Shown in pieces: positions 1 to 13,100 of a stretch of DNA of 64,000 nt (position 1 is its first letter; every line of letters begins with the position of its first letter). Below the pieces are notes generated by a model. It was not told the DNA's origin. It searched no databases and was given only the letters and a program-made list of their open reading frames with translations. A program made the position numbers and the translations under genes. The DNA is from Bufo bufo. Lineage: Eukaryota > Chordata > Amphibia > Anura > Bufonidae. The stretch is taken from the NCBI RefSeq assembly GCF_905171765.1, contig NC_053398.1, positions 43,120,323 to 43,184,322 of the forward strand, given 5' to 3'.

Positions 1-1336
1 CCCATGTCCTGTTCTTACAAGTGCTGTCAATGAAAGAGACCATATTAACAGTTATTAAAATGTAAGTTGGAGAGCCACTGGTTTTCCTGTGGAAAAAGCT
101 ACATCTTAGACTGTTCCAAATCATGTCAGGTATTGTCACACAGTTAGCACTTGAATGTGGATGCAAAAACTGAGTTGAGAGTAGCACTGTTATTCATAGT
201 ATTATTTTTCCCATTTACTAAAACATACCCTGTTTAAACTCCTCGAGTCTATTTTAGCATCATGCAAAATGGTGAGTTTTCTCCTTTGTTTGGAAAAAAT
301 CTCATAGAAATCCAAAGGCATCCACAGGCTTGGATATCCCTGACATAGAACCGACACACTATACTCTTCCATTGAAGATGGTGTAAGAAGTCCTTTTGAG
401 ATGACCAAAACAATTGTACCTATTCAGAATCCTAGTCATTTCGAGCAGAAAGAGAGAGAAATTTTTCTTATGATAGTACCCTTGAACTGTTCAATCAGTA
501 CTTTTTTTTTTTCTAAAGGAAAGATAATTTGCATACCTTTGGGTTTCTGGAAAAGATATTCAAATTAGCTTTTCTTGCAAAAATAAATAAAAACACTAAG
601 TCTATTTGATGACTGCAGAAATAATATATGCTTATTTGCATATATTGTTCCCAGAAATACAGATCAGCATTTGCTAGCCTACAATGCTTCTCATGCATAC
701 GAGGTGGTCTCCCTAATGAGAAAGAGTACTCCCAAGATCCCACCAAAGACCAATCACCTAACAATGGCAATTTTCTCTTAAGATACTCAGTTTTCCTATC
801 CTTTTGGAAGGAGAACTGACTTGCATGTCTGATTCAGAGAAGTGTAATATGAGGGCATTCAGTACTTTTGTCCATTGCATCATGTATATACTGCAAACCC
901 TGGCTCTGCCATCATTCTAATATTCTGATTGGGATTAAGCCAGACAAAGCTTGATGTTCTCCTACTGTCTTGATAGATAAGGGGAAAGTTTGAACAGAGA
1001 TCTTACTCCTCTTCAGACTTTTAAAGTATTTTGTCAAAGCATTGTATTTCTGAGTTCTAAGGGAAGATCTACAGATCTGCCAAAAATAACACTTTTCAAT
1101 AAAAATGGATAAAAAAAAACTTTTTCTCTGCACCCTTAATAAAAAAATATATATATTTACCCCCTCCCCCTTATCAACTTGACACTATACCTCATTAAGA
1201 ATGCTCAGTTGTATTTCTTGAGGTTTGGGAAGGAGATGCAACCTTTCTGTTTATGGACTTGTAGTCTCTTTAGAGACATCCTGTGTGCTCATCCTCTCCA
1301 GATAAAATCTAATAGTGCACAAGCTTTAATGTGTTT
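1..1336. other. Intronic or downstream sequence without a recognised feature
   Basis: AT-rich sequence with short chance ORFs only. I looked on the minus strand for the VWD3-opening exon (HxxTFD...GxC) and did not find it. Confidence 0.5.
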
Positions 1337-1740
1337 AAAGGGAGTCTGTCACCACAATTTTCCCTTATAGACCACTTACATAGCACTATAGCATAACTAT
1401 AGTAAACAATGGTACCTTTGTCTTTTTGTTTGGATGTTCACCAGGGGCAAAAACTGAGTTTTATTCATATGTAAATGAGGGCTCGCAAGTGCCCAGGGGC
1501 GGCGTTCGGACTGTAAGTGCCCAGGCCGCTCTGCCTTCTTTACACATAACCCCTCCCCAGCCTATTGCTTGGCCCGCCCTGTAAGCCTCTTACATCATCC
1601 AGTGTACTGGCCGATATCCCGCCGGCGCATGCGCACTGTGATGACCATTGTGGGCAGCAGCATCATTTCATGCAGTGCGCATGCCCGGGCGGGATATCGG
1701 CCAGTACACTGGATGATGTAAGAGGCTCAGAATATGGAGA
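1337..1740. repeat. Fold-back repeat with TTTAAAGGGAGTCTGTCACC start
   Basis: Begins with the motif common to TTAA-type frog MITEs. It contains a near-perfect hairpin, arms 1585-1638 and 1673-1726, of GC-rich sequence including GGCCGATATCCCGCC. The right end merges into the next repeat. Confidence 0.6.
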
Positions 1741-3000
1741 CACTAAAAAAAATTTTGTTTAAAAAATGCTGGTATTGTGTAGAACTTAAGTAAATTAAAA
1801 AAAAGTTGACATATTAGGTATTGCCGCGTCCGTGTGATAGCAAGCGATCAAAAAGTTATACGCACCCCAAAATAGTGCCAATCAAACCGTCCATCATCTC
1901 ATCCCACAAAAATCATACCCTACCTAAGATAATCACCCAAAAACTGAAAAAACTATGGCTCTCAGACTATGGAGACACTAAAACATGATTTTTTTTGTTT
2001 AAAAAATGAAATCATTGTGTAAATTTGCATAACTTACATAAATAAAAAAAGTTGACATATTAGGTATTGCCGCATCCGGTAGAACCTGCTACAGTATATA
2101 AAAATATCACATGACCTAACCCCTCAGGTGAACACTGTAAAAACAATAAAATAAAAACGGTGTTAAAAAAAGCCATTTTTTGTCACCTTACATCACAAAA
2201 AGTGTAATAGCAAGCGATCAAAAAGTCATACGCACCACAAAATAGTACCAATCAAACCATCATCTCATCCCAAAAAAATGAGTCCCTTCACAAGACAGTC
2301 GCCCAAAAAAATAAATAAAACTATGGCTTTCAGAATGTGGAGACACTAAAAATTTAATTTTTTTTCAAAAATGCTTTGTTATGTAAAACTGAAGCAAACC
2401 ACCAAAAAAAGTAATCGTATTTGGTATTGTCGCGTCCGTGACAACCTGCTCTATAAACATACCACATAATCTAACCTGTCAGATGAATGTTGTAAATAAC
2501 AAAAAATAAAAACGATGCCAAAACAGCTATTTCTTGTTATCTTGGCTCACAAAAAGTGTAATATAGAGCAACCAAAAATCATATTTACCCTAAAATAGTA
2601 CCAACAAAACTGCTTCCTTATCCCGTAGTTTCCAAAATGGGGTCACTTTTTTGGAGTTTCTACTCTAGGGGTGCATCAGGGAGGCTTCAAATGGGACATG
2701 GTGTCAAAAAACCAGTCCAGCAAAATCTGCCTTCCAAAAAACGTATGGCGTTCCTTTCCTTCTGTGCCCTGCCGTGTGCCCGTACAGCAGTTAACGACCA
2801 CATATGGGGTGTTTCTGTAAACTACAGAATCAGGGCCATAAATATTGAGTTTTGTTTGACTGTTAAGCCTTGCTTTATAACTGGGAAAAATTGATTCGAA
2901 TGGAAAATCTGCCAAAAAAGTGAAGTTTTGAAATTTTATCTCTATTTTCCATTTATTCTTGTTGACATAACCTACTTGTGTTGGCCCCACCGTCTGTCAA
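1741..3000. repeat. Non-coding interspersed element with diverged internal tandem units
   Basis: Three diverged units of roughly 350 bp each contain 'ACATATTAGGTATTGCCGC'-type and 'AAAAGTGTAATAGCAAGCG'-type blocks. They are followed by a unique part with GTTTCTGTAAACTACAGAATC. The same blocks recur, in the other orientation, inside 34360-37293, where the element has TTAA at both ends. No coding capacity is visible. Confidence 0.6.
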
Positions 3001-3176
3001 TTTGGGCCGCCTACAACATGAGTTCTCTTCAAATACCCAATCAGCCCCTGTGTCCTCACCAGACAGTCGCTACTCCATCTACCACTCCCCCCATTCTGGC
3101 CCTGATAGGGAGTATTCAGACTTGGTGATACATGGTGTAAATACAGCCCCGTTCATAAGGACAACTCCTTAGGGCT

Positions 3177-3520
3177 GTATTACACTGGAAGATGAGGCTT
3201 CCGATTGTTGGGAAGAAAGTATTCCTGCCTGACAATCGCCTGCTCGTCAGTGAAGGATATGCTGCAATTAAATGCAGCAATCTCCTCCCCAGTATGGGGA
3301 GGAGTGATCACAAATGCCATTCCATGCAGCAGAGCGTGCTTAGATGACAGGATCTTCTGCCGGTAAATAATGATTTTTGTGCCTGCATAAAAAGATGCTA
3401 TTTCTCGATGAACGAGCGTTTGATGGCTCATCGGGTAATCAGCGGCACCTTTACACCAGCATCTTATCGCTAACCAGCATTTCTCATGATCATTTGGCCC
3501 ACCCTCAACCAGTGTAATAC
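3177..3520. repeat. Fold-back MITE
   Basis: GTATTACACTGG at 3177 is mirrored by CCAGTGTAATAC at 3509-3520, and much of the interior also pairs. A 128-codon ORF on the minus strand is a by-product of the palindrome. Confidence 0.7.
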
Positions 3521-3732
3521 AACGCTTATTGTATTGGGAAACAGCAAAAACAGTCATTAGAGGCAAAACAATAGCTTTTGTGGCTAACAGAAAAAAAGAT
3601 TGAAGAAGAATTAGAAAAGTATTAAAAGTTTACATAATACTGTAAAAGAAATACTAGAAAAAGAACCATAATGTTAGATAAAAAGACTTCTTACAAACAT
3701 GTAAACTATCAGGTCATCCAATTAGTGGTTAA

Positions 3733-3917
3733 AGAGGTTGTCCGGGCTTTTAATATTGATGATCTATCCTCAGGATAGGTCATCATCAATATCAGATCGG
3801 CGGGGTTCCGACATCCGGCACCCCCCCGCCGATCACCTGTTTGAGGAGACGGCACACGCAGTGCGCACGTGCCATCTCTCTTCTTGCTCGCTGCTGTATG
3901 TCTATGGGATAACCCCT
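3733..3917. mobile_element. TTAA-flanked MITE (T2/Kolobok-like)
   Basis: TTAA at 3729-3732 and 3918-3921 flanks the ends AGAGGTTGTCCGGG and its inverted counterpart GGATAACCCCT. The interior has the palindrome CTATCCTCAGGATAGG. Relatives lie at 28333 onward and around the Tc1 insertion at 30030-31651. It ends 83 bp from the mucin exon at 4000. Confidence 0.75.
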
Positions 3918-3999
3918 TTAATACATTTTTTAAGGGTGTGCAGTGACTGCACAGGTAATTTTCTAGACATAAAACACTATAAAGTAAGATATGTACTAC

Positions 4000-4151
4000 C
4001 ATGTATTGCAGGATATGTTTATTGTCGATCCCGTGTCATGAAACTTCCCTCTATATACACATGGACACTCGCTTGGGGGGATGCAGCCACCATTGTCATC
4101 AGATACTAGACCTTTAGGGCAGACACATCCTATCACACATTCGTTGCTGTA
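4000..4151 (-). CDS. Mucin exon: end of D', start of the VWC-like stretch before VWD3
   Basis: Acceptor TTTTGCAG, donor GTAGTA (weak at +5), phase 0 to phase 2. Encodes [19 protein letters not shown], then [18 protein letters not shown] and [12 protein letters not shown]. It is the last exon recognised. The next one should open with the VWD3 signature and is not seen in the 4 kb to the left. Confidence 0.93.
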
Positions 4152-7100
4152 CTGCAAAAGGACATTATAAAACATAATAAAACAAAAAATAGCAAATATC
4201 AGTGGTGTTAAGGTAGTTTTTATTTTTGCATTTTTAATTTATGTCTAGCATGCTAAGTCAGGATGTACAATGTTGAATAAAACAATATACTGTAGTAATC
4301 AACTGAAATTTTGCGGTGATTGTTGTAAACTACAATATAGCCTCTGTATGGTAAGGAAATATTCTCAAGTTATGGATTTGTGATACAGATTCTGCACAAT
4401 ATTCATAGCAAAGTACAATGCAAGCCGCCTCTGACTGGCCCACAGAGGAACAGGTGAATCCCCTGGTGGGGCCCAGTGTAAGGTGGGCCCCTAGTCCCCC
4501 ACCCCCTACACAAGTGACACATGGCACAGTTGACTGACTGCACTACACATAGATAGTCAGCGTTCAATATCTCAACCAGCATACATGTCCTTTCGATTTG
4601 AGCGAAGTTTTGAAACATTTGATTCGGATGCTTAGCCGAAGTTTGGCAAGAAATTTGATTTGTTCCGAATTAATTTGTCACAAATTGCTATGTAAAAACC
4701 CCATTCAGCCTATCAATCAATGGGACCATTTTTAATGGCTGCTTAGACAGAAGTGGACCCATCTAATGGCCGTTAAAAACAGTAATACGCTAGTGCAAAA
4801 TGGCCTTTTTTTTTTTTTTAAATCACTCACTTCATCCACTTGGGCAGTCCGCTCCTCTCTTGGTCATTCTCACCACGTGATCATGCTGGGGGTGCCCGGT
4901 GACATCATCACGCTCACCGCTGGTCCTTTGGCAGGTCTTTTTCAATTAAGAGAGGTGCGGACTGCCTCTGCGCGAGCAAGTGGAGGAGGTGAGTGATTTT
5001 CTTTTTTTTCTGTACTCTAGGTGAGAGGAAATTTATCTTTGTTTAGAATCAAATTTTTCCTAAAACTAGGAGCGAATTCCACTTTGGATGCTTCTCTTAA
5101 CACTAATGTCCGTATTAAAGGGATTCTATCACCTCCCCTAACCCAAAATCGGATTTTAAAGCAGTCATGCAGCACAGCTTACCTTGATGCTCGCTCGGAC
5201 GTCACTGGACTCAGCGCATGCCCAGTGACGAGGATGAAGCTCCTGCCCTCAGTCTCCTGCAGATCGCACTGGCGCAGCCCTCAGTGGGTACTGCGCCTGC
5301 GCGAGAGTTCGTTCGGCCGTGAGGGAGGGGGAGGAGAGGGATGAGAGGCTGTGGGCGATTAGGCAGTCGGTAGGAAGGCGTTTTGGGAACTGTAAGAGGG
5401 GCGTTACTGGGCACCTTCAGGGGTAATTTACATAATCATAAAAGTCGTTTTTCTCATAAACTACTGGACGGATTACAAGATAGAAGAGCACAGCCGATTC
5501 AAGGTAAGCCGTGCTGCATGACTGCTTTAAAATCCGATTTTGGGTTAGGGGAGGTGACAGAATCCCTTTAAAAAACTGGATGGTTCCAAAGTAAGGACTC
5601 ATACACATAAACTTATTTTTTTCCTGTGCAGGTTCCACTTTTTCGCAGCCCATATGCAGAACCATTCACTTCAATGGGGCTGCAAAAATGGAAATGACTC
5701 TGTGTGCATTCCGTGTCTGTATGTCCACATGGCCGTTCCTCAAAAAAATAGAACTATTATTGTCCGTCCACATTACAAAGACAGGACTGTTCTATTAGGG
5801 GCCAACCATTCTGTTGCGCAAAATGCGGAATGTACATGGTCAGTATCCATGTTTTGCAGATCCGCAATTTGCAACATCCAATGGTCGTGTGAATGGACCC
5901 AAAGGAAAACGTCTCCTCTCCCTTGTAATGCATTCTTGTATTCAGCTCAAAGGAGTGCATCCAAACTGAAATTGTTAATTTAGGATATAGTCACTTATTC
6001 ATCCCTCACTATGATTCTGTGAAAAAAATAAGAACTATGCGAGGATACAGGTAACTGTTTTTTGTTGTTCATTTCCCATCCCAAAAAATGAAATAAAAAT
6101 CGTAAGCATCCCAAAAAGGTAGCAATGAAAACCACAACTCATATCAACCTCATAAAGCTCTGTTGGTGTATAAAAAATGATAACGTTACAACAAATTAAC
6201 ATTGCTTATACTCCAGAATTGTGCAAGTAAAAATACAAAAAATTATCCCATACTTTGAAAATGAAAGTTATGGTTTTGAGATATAGTAGAGTTGGTTGAA
6301 AACTCCCCCTGGGGACTCTGGCAAAGTCTGTTTCCTGTCTATGCTTAAAGATCAGGCAGAGCATTTATAAAACACCCGTCCTGTTCATAGAGAGAAATAT
6401 GTGGCTGTTCAATTCCAGCTGCACAGTTCTCCCTATCTCTTCCTTCCTCTGAGCTCTTTGATCAGTGTGTTGAAAGAGATAGAAGCTTAACAAGCCTCCT
6501 AGTACAGCTAAGAAAATGATAGAGGTGTGAGTAATCTACTAGACCCCAGGTATGGTATGAGAGGGTTAACCCCTACATTGCTCTAGATCACTAGGGATTT
6601 TTTAAAGATATAATTTTATCTTCCCTATCTCTATCCCAATAGATTTTAAAATGAACCCCTTTTGTGCCCTAGACCATGAGGAAAAGTGGCAATAACCCCT
6701 TCTCTACCCTAGACCACCAGATATTTTTACAGTCACTTTTTTTGGTGCCAGACCATCAAAGATACTGGTATTTATGCCCTTCACTACCCTAGACAACCAG
6801 GAATGGTTTCATAAACTTTTATTTTTTTTATTTTTTTCGAAAACATGGGATCCTGAAAGTAACACTTTCTCTGCTGTAGACCACCAGAGATATAAACATT
6901 GATCCCTTTACTGCCCTAGATCACCAGGGTTGCAAATATTTACCCCTTAACTACTCTAGCTAATTATATCAAATTATTTTGTGCTATACAGCAATATTAT
7001 TTTGGATCACAGAGTTTAGAGGGAACAGCACCAAGTCCTTAACTGCCCCACTGCCCCACTTGCATATTTGTTTTCCCATCTTACTTAAAGGAATTGGTGG

Positions 7101-10100
7101 GGGTCTGACAATGGGATCCCCCACTGTTCATAAAAATGAGAGACCCATCGTCCTGTATTAATTTAGTGGAGGCTCCATTCACTCTCTATGGAATTGCTGG
7201 AAATAACCACATCCTGTACTCGGCAGTTCTATAAAGAGTAAATGGAGTGGCAGCATCCATGCTTGACTGCAACTCCATTCATGCAAGGACACGGAACTCT
7301 TACTCCTGTGATCAGTGGGGGTTTTAGCAGTTGGACTCCCCACTGATCAGGCACTTATCCTGCACTATCCTTTTAACAAGAAATATTTTTCTATGATAGG
7401 AAGACCCTTTTAATGGTATTGAGTTTTTTCTTACGCATTCCATGTCTTGGGTTTTGCAGCTTTTCTGACACTGTGAGCCCACTGTATCCGGATTAGGAGA
7501 ACTGCAGTCATAATAATACATAGGTGGTTTGCAGGCTAAAAGTAATAAAGCATATGATCAAACTTAGGAATAAAAGTAAAAAGACAATTGTGTTATATAC
7601 ATGAAAAATATCTATAAATGACCCTTCTGTCTTAGAATCAAGTCCTTTTCCTTTGAATGAAAGTGCATGTTTATGCTTTTAGCATTATAAAAACTTGCTC
7701 TGAATACAGCTATTACATGGGAGTACATTTGTGTAAAATGACGTTATATAGAGACACCATTTCCGGCACACAGAGTGCCATATACAATGCCATAGGGAGA
7801 TTACATGTCTGCATATTCTCCATTTGTTCATAATGTCAAACATTGGGATTAGAAACTAGATAAAAATTATACCACAACTTTTCCGAATGACTGCAATCCA
7901 GAGGAATTGAACGGGTTGATTGCCACTCTGTGCACAGTCATCTTCTGAAAAAAGTCTGTCACCAGGAAATTCTTGGTGACAGACTCCCTTTAAGACCTGA
8001 TGCAGGGGGCTGTATGGCAGCACATGGAGTCCCCTGTGGCTCTGCACTATATAGCTGTTCTTCCAAGGGGAGAACAGTTATCTAATATGGCCCAGGATGG
8101 AGCGTGCCACAAATGTTTCATACGGAATCTGCCAGAATATTAAAGATTTCCTGTATCTACTTATTAAAGAAGAGGCATATGAAGGTACAGTAAGGTCCCA
8201 TGCCCCATTAAGACATTTTTGCTTCATCACATCACACAGTACATTTTTCACAAAAAGGCTGGATTCACACATGCAGTTTTTGATACAGTTTATTTATTTT
8301 AGCTAGACAGGTTGTGTTATGAAAGGAATCAAAAGTATAGAAGAACTTAGGGGGTCATTTACTAAGTGATGACGTTTCTGTAGAAACAGAAAAACAGGGC
8401 GCACCATAGGGTAAAAACGTTTGGGAATTTGAAATAACTCCAATTTTGGAGGCTCACCTTATAGGGTTGTGCAAATATAGGCACAACGCTAATGAAGACG
8501 TGTCAGAGATATATTCAATCCCCAATTTTAAAAGTATGTATGCAGCCACGGATGCAGGTGTCCTCAGATGAGCGTGCCAAGGCCCACACAAATTATTTGT
8601 ATAAAGTGGAAGAAAGGAGCATCCCTCGGCGCAAGGAACCAACCAGATGCGGATGATGAATCTTCAGAAATATTTATTGCAACCACACTACGCGTTTTGG
8701 GGATAGAATCCCCTTCATCAGGTGAAAAATATTGCATAACAAATGGACAAACATGCTGGATATATATACATACACAAATGGTCACATGCAAGTAAGGTCA
8801 GAGGGGAGGTGGGCATTACCCCAAAACCTCCCTAGACTGGGGTCATAAAAACAAATGTTCAAACTGAATAATTGGGGCACATACAGATATTCGCTGCCAC
8901 ATTGGGCTTACAAGCTAACCACATAAATGTATTTTGATACATGACATACATAACGAACGCTTTTAGATGTTTAATCAATACACATGATCCCTCCCTGCTT
9001 CTAGCTTGTGGGCCAATGAGAAACCTGCGATATCTTTGACTTTAGGTGTAGTGTTGATTGCGAATTTTCGTAATGCAAATTTTTGTAATGAGAATTTCCG
9101 TAATGAGAATCAATGAGATCGTGAAAACTCAGATCCTATGGTATATTCTAACCCCCAGGCATTCCCATGGTGATGGGGACTCTTGTCGGGGAGGAGTATG
9201 CCAAAGTGGAACAACTTCACAGATTTTTTTTTAAAAAGACGAATATTATAAAAAACAAATATATTTGTTTTTTAGAATATTCGTAATATTCAAAAACAAG
9301 AATATATAGCAATATAGCGAATATTCAAAAAAAAACGAATATAGAGCAAATTACCTAATATAGTGCTATAATCTTCTTTGTCTAATAGTTGCAATTTCTT
9401 TCTCATCTGAAGTTCAGATTGGAAAAAAATTACAACTATTAAAAAAAAAAAGATTATAGCCCTTATATTCGTTTTCTAGAATATTCGTCTTTTTTTTTTA
9501 TCTGTACAGTTGTTCCACTTTGGCATACTCCTCCCCGACAAGTGTCCCCGTCACCATGGGAACGCCTGGGGGTTAGAATATGCCATCGGATCTGAGTTTT
9601 CACGATCTCATTGATTCTCATTACAAAAATTCTCTTCACGAAAATTCTCATTACGAAAATTCGTATTACGAAAATTCGCAACCAACACTACTCCTAACGA
9701 ATATTCGAATTTGCGAATATTCTACGAAATATTCTCAAAATATAGCAAATTCGAATATGACCCCTGCCGCGCATCACTAATCAGAATGTGAGTATTGCTT
9801 TTTAAATGTTTTTTAAGGTATTTTGAGCAAAAGAATACTGGCCCATTTATGAAAGCCAAATATGTTGCTTGTTAACCCATCCAGCTACAGTAACAGTTGC
9901 AGTACTTACAGCACAATTATCTCATAAGAGATTATTTCAGTGGACAATGTTCACCTAATACACACCTTTGATCTCCTCATCTGCTATTGGACATTCCAAA
10001 ATTCCACGTATACATTTACTGCAAAACAATTAATAAAATGCTGCAAATAAGTGAAGTATAGTCACTACATGCTGTCTCCCTGATGATTCATCCACACACA

Positions 10101-13100
10101 CAGTCAAGTCACATTATTATGACGATCAACTAATATCGAGAGCAGCTATCCGGACAGCAGCTAGATGGGCTGGGAGAGACTCCAAAAGGTTCAGGTAGGT
10201 TGTCACAGGTATCTGGAGTCATGCTAACTGCAGTGTATCCCACAGCTGCTGGAGGGTGTGTGGGTAAAGATCCATAAAGCAAGCATGACAATCAATGCTC
10301 AAGTAGGTTCAAGTCTTGGAAAGTAGGGGGCCAGGGTAGTACTTGGAAGTCTTGGTCATGCTCTTCCAACCAATGTCAGACATTTCTAGCCATGTGACAT
10401 GTTGCATTACCTTGTTGAAAGATCCCATCCACCCCAGGGAAGACAATCACCATGTATCGGTGTATGTGATCTGCAAGGATGGCTTCGTTCCCAAATAAGT
10501 TGATATTGCCTTCCACATGGATGAGTGGGTCCAGAGAATGCCACAAAAACATTCCCCAGACATAACACTGCCACCACCAGCTTGTATTCCATCAATGGTT
10601 CCATGTGTTTGTTCTCTGATGTTTCTCACCTGACACGTCAATGTCCATCTGTTCTATGAAGCAGAAAACGAGACTCACCAGAGAACGCAACCCTCTACCA
10701 ATCTGCAGAGGCCATTTTTGCAACCAAGCCAGCTGACCAGACGTGACTTCCTTCATGAGCTAACGCTGCCGACATCAAAAGGAGGTGGTGGTCATAATAA
10801 TGTGACTCGACTGTGGAATTAAGTGATGCTCTCTGATCACAACACTTTTTGTGGACATAGCTAATTATGTACAGTACAGACCAAAAGTTTGGACACACCT
10901 TCTCATTCAAAGAGTTTTCTTTATTTTCATGACTATGAAGGCATCAAAACTATGAATTAACACATGTGGAATTATATACGTAACAAACAAGTGTGAAACA
11001 ACTGAAAATATGTCATATTCTAGGTTCTTCAAAGTAGCCACCTTTTGCTTTGATTACTGCTTTGCACACTCTTGGCATTCTCTTGATGAGCTTCAAGAGG
11101 TAGTCACCTGAAATGGTCTTCCAACAGTCTTGAAGGAGTTCCCAGAGATGCTTAGCACTTGTTGGTCCTTTTTCCTTCACTCTGCGGTCCAGCTCACCCC
11201 AAACCATCTCGATTGGGTTCAGGTCCGGTGACTGTGGAAGCCAGGTCATCTGGCGCAGCACCCCATCACTCTCCTTCATGGTCAAATAGCCCTTACTTTC
11301 AAAGTTTTCCCAATTTTTCGGCTGACTGACTTACCTTCATTTCTTAAAGTAATGATGGCCACTAGTTTTTCTTTACTTAGCTGCTTTTTTCTTGCCATAA
11401 TACAAATTCTAACAGTCTATTCAGTAGGACTATCAGCTGTGTATCCACCTGACTTCTCCTCAACGCCACTGATGGTCCCAACCCCATTTATAAGGCAAGA
11501 AATCCCACTTATTAAACCTGACAGGGCACACCTATGAAGTGAAAACCATTTCAGGGGACTACCTCTTGAAGCTCATCAAGAGAATGCCAAGAGTGTGCAA
11601 AGCAGTAATCAAAGCAAAAGATGGCTACTTTGAAGAACCTATAATATGACACATTTTCAGTTGTTTCACACTTGTTTGTTATGTATATAATTCCACATGT
11701 GTTAATTCATAGTTTTTGATGCCTTCAGTGTGAATCTACAATTTTCATAGTCATGAAAATAAAGAAAACTCTTTGAATGAGAAGGTGTGTCCAAACTTTT
11801 GGTCTGTACTGTACATTCAAATTTAAATACAAGCAAATTCATTTTCCTATCCTCTCATTGGGCTAATTAACATTCTTTAGGCTCATGAAAAATCTGTATG
11901 TCGCTATATAAAATACACAAAGCACTAAAATGTACACTTATTATGGCCGTGTTAAAGGGGCTTCCAGTTAAATGAAGAGTGTATAAGAACGATTCATGTT
12001 CTTCCAGAGCCTTACCACAGGATCTCGTCTATTTTAAATGTTTGACGAGCTGGAACAGTTCGCCCTTTGTAGTTGCAAGGACAATCCTCGGGGGGCACAC
12101 ACTTTTCATTTTGAGTCTGGTAAGTCCCTTCTGGACAGCTGCAGCCTTCTCTTGGATCAGCCATGAAATGACAGAGAATGTCTGGTTCTGCTAAAGAGTT
12201 GCAGGTAAAATTGCATTGTCTTGGGTTAGACATGAACACCATGGTTTCGGGACAGCCAGGATCTATTGGAAAAAGAAAGGAAATTAATTAGAAAATATAT
12301 ATGTTTCTAATGTATTTATCACAAACCTTGCAAGTATAAGATTTTCCTTTAGTTTGTTACAATTAATCATCTTTGTTGTTAGTATTATTGTTTATTATAA
12401 TTATTTTTATGATAGCACTATAATCCATGACAACATGCTTAGAGGAGCAGCAACACATTCTACAATACTTTTTGTTAGGCGGTTTCGACAATGTTATGAG
12501 AGTGTATCCTGACAGTTATCATTTTTAATCTGTTGGGTTATCCAAAAGAGGCTCACAGAAACGTTAATAGCGGAGTTATAGAAAATTAACTCACATGAAA
12601 CAAAAAACCACAAAAATATATTATATGTTATAATATATATAATACATATAATAATATATAATATTATTATATTATAAGTTATATTTTAGGTTTTTTTGTT
12701 TCATGTTGGGATATCCAGCATGAAGTGTTCAGAAACCCCCCCCATTGCATTGCATAATTTGCATTAATAACAATGGTGGCCTTTTTATATAATATATGGA
12801 TGTGCCAATCCTCCAGAGCAAGAGGAACTCTTTCTGGCTAATTTGATGAGGGTTCTGAAAAAAGGGAATCCTATTAAATGGATTTTCTAGGATCTGCATT
12901 TCAAGAGATCGGTTAGTCTTTATGTCATTCTTTTTACTTTTGCACAATATAAACATTTTTTCATAAAAGCATTTATGAAAGCTATTGTTTTTCCATCCAG
13001 TTGGTCTGGAGTAAGCTACAATGAGCAATAAGCACCATGAGGCAATAAGAGCAGGTAAGTGAAGTACATTTATAGGTGCTTTTTATATATTTTTTTATCA

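Noticed and set aside
1..89. Possible mucin exon on the minus strand after TTTTTCCACAG, open to the window edge
   Set aside because: The only open frame does not fit the phase left by exon 4000-4151 and lacks the PCG and TCSK motifs of VWD3. Too weak to list.
912..1133. 73-codon minus-strand ORF as a mucin exon
   Set aside because: No cysteine pattern, no matching splice phases.
3180..3566. 128-codon minus-strand ORF
   Set aside because: Produced by a palindromic MITE; no motif and no splice support.
7861..7950. Candidate for the exon between TIL-2 and D' (after TTTTTTCAG)
   Set aside because: In the required phase the first codon is a stop. The exon at 9966-10018 fits phase and sequence.
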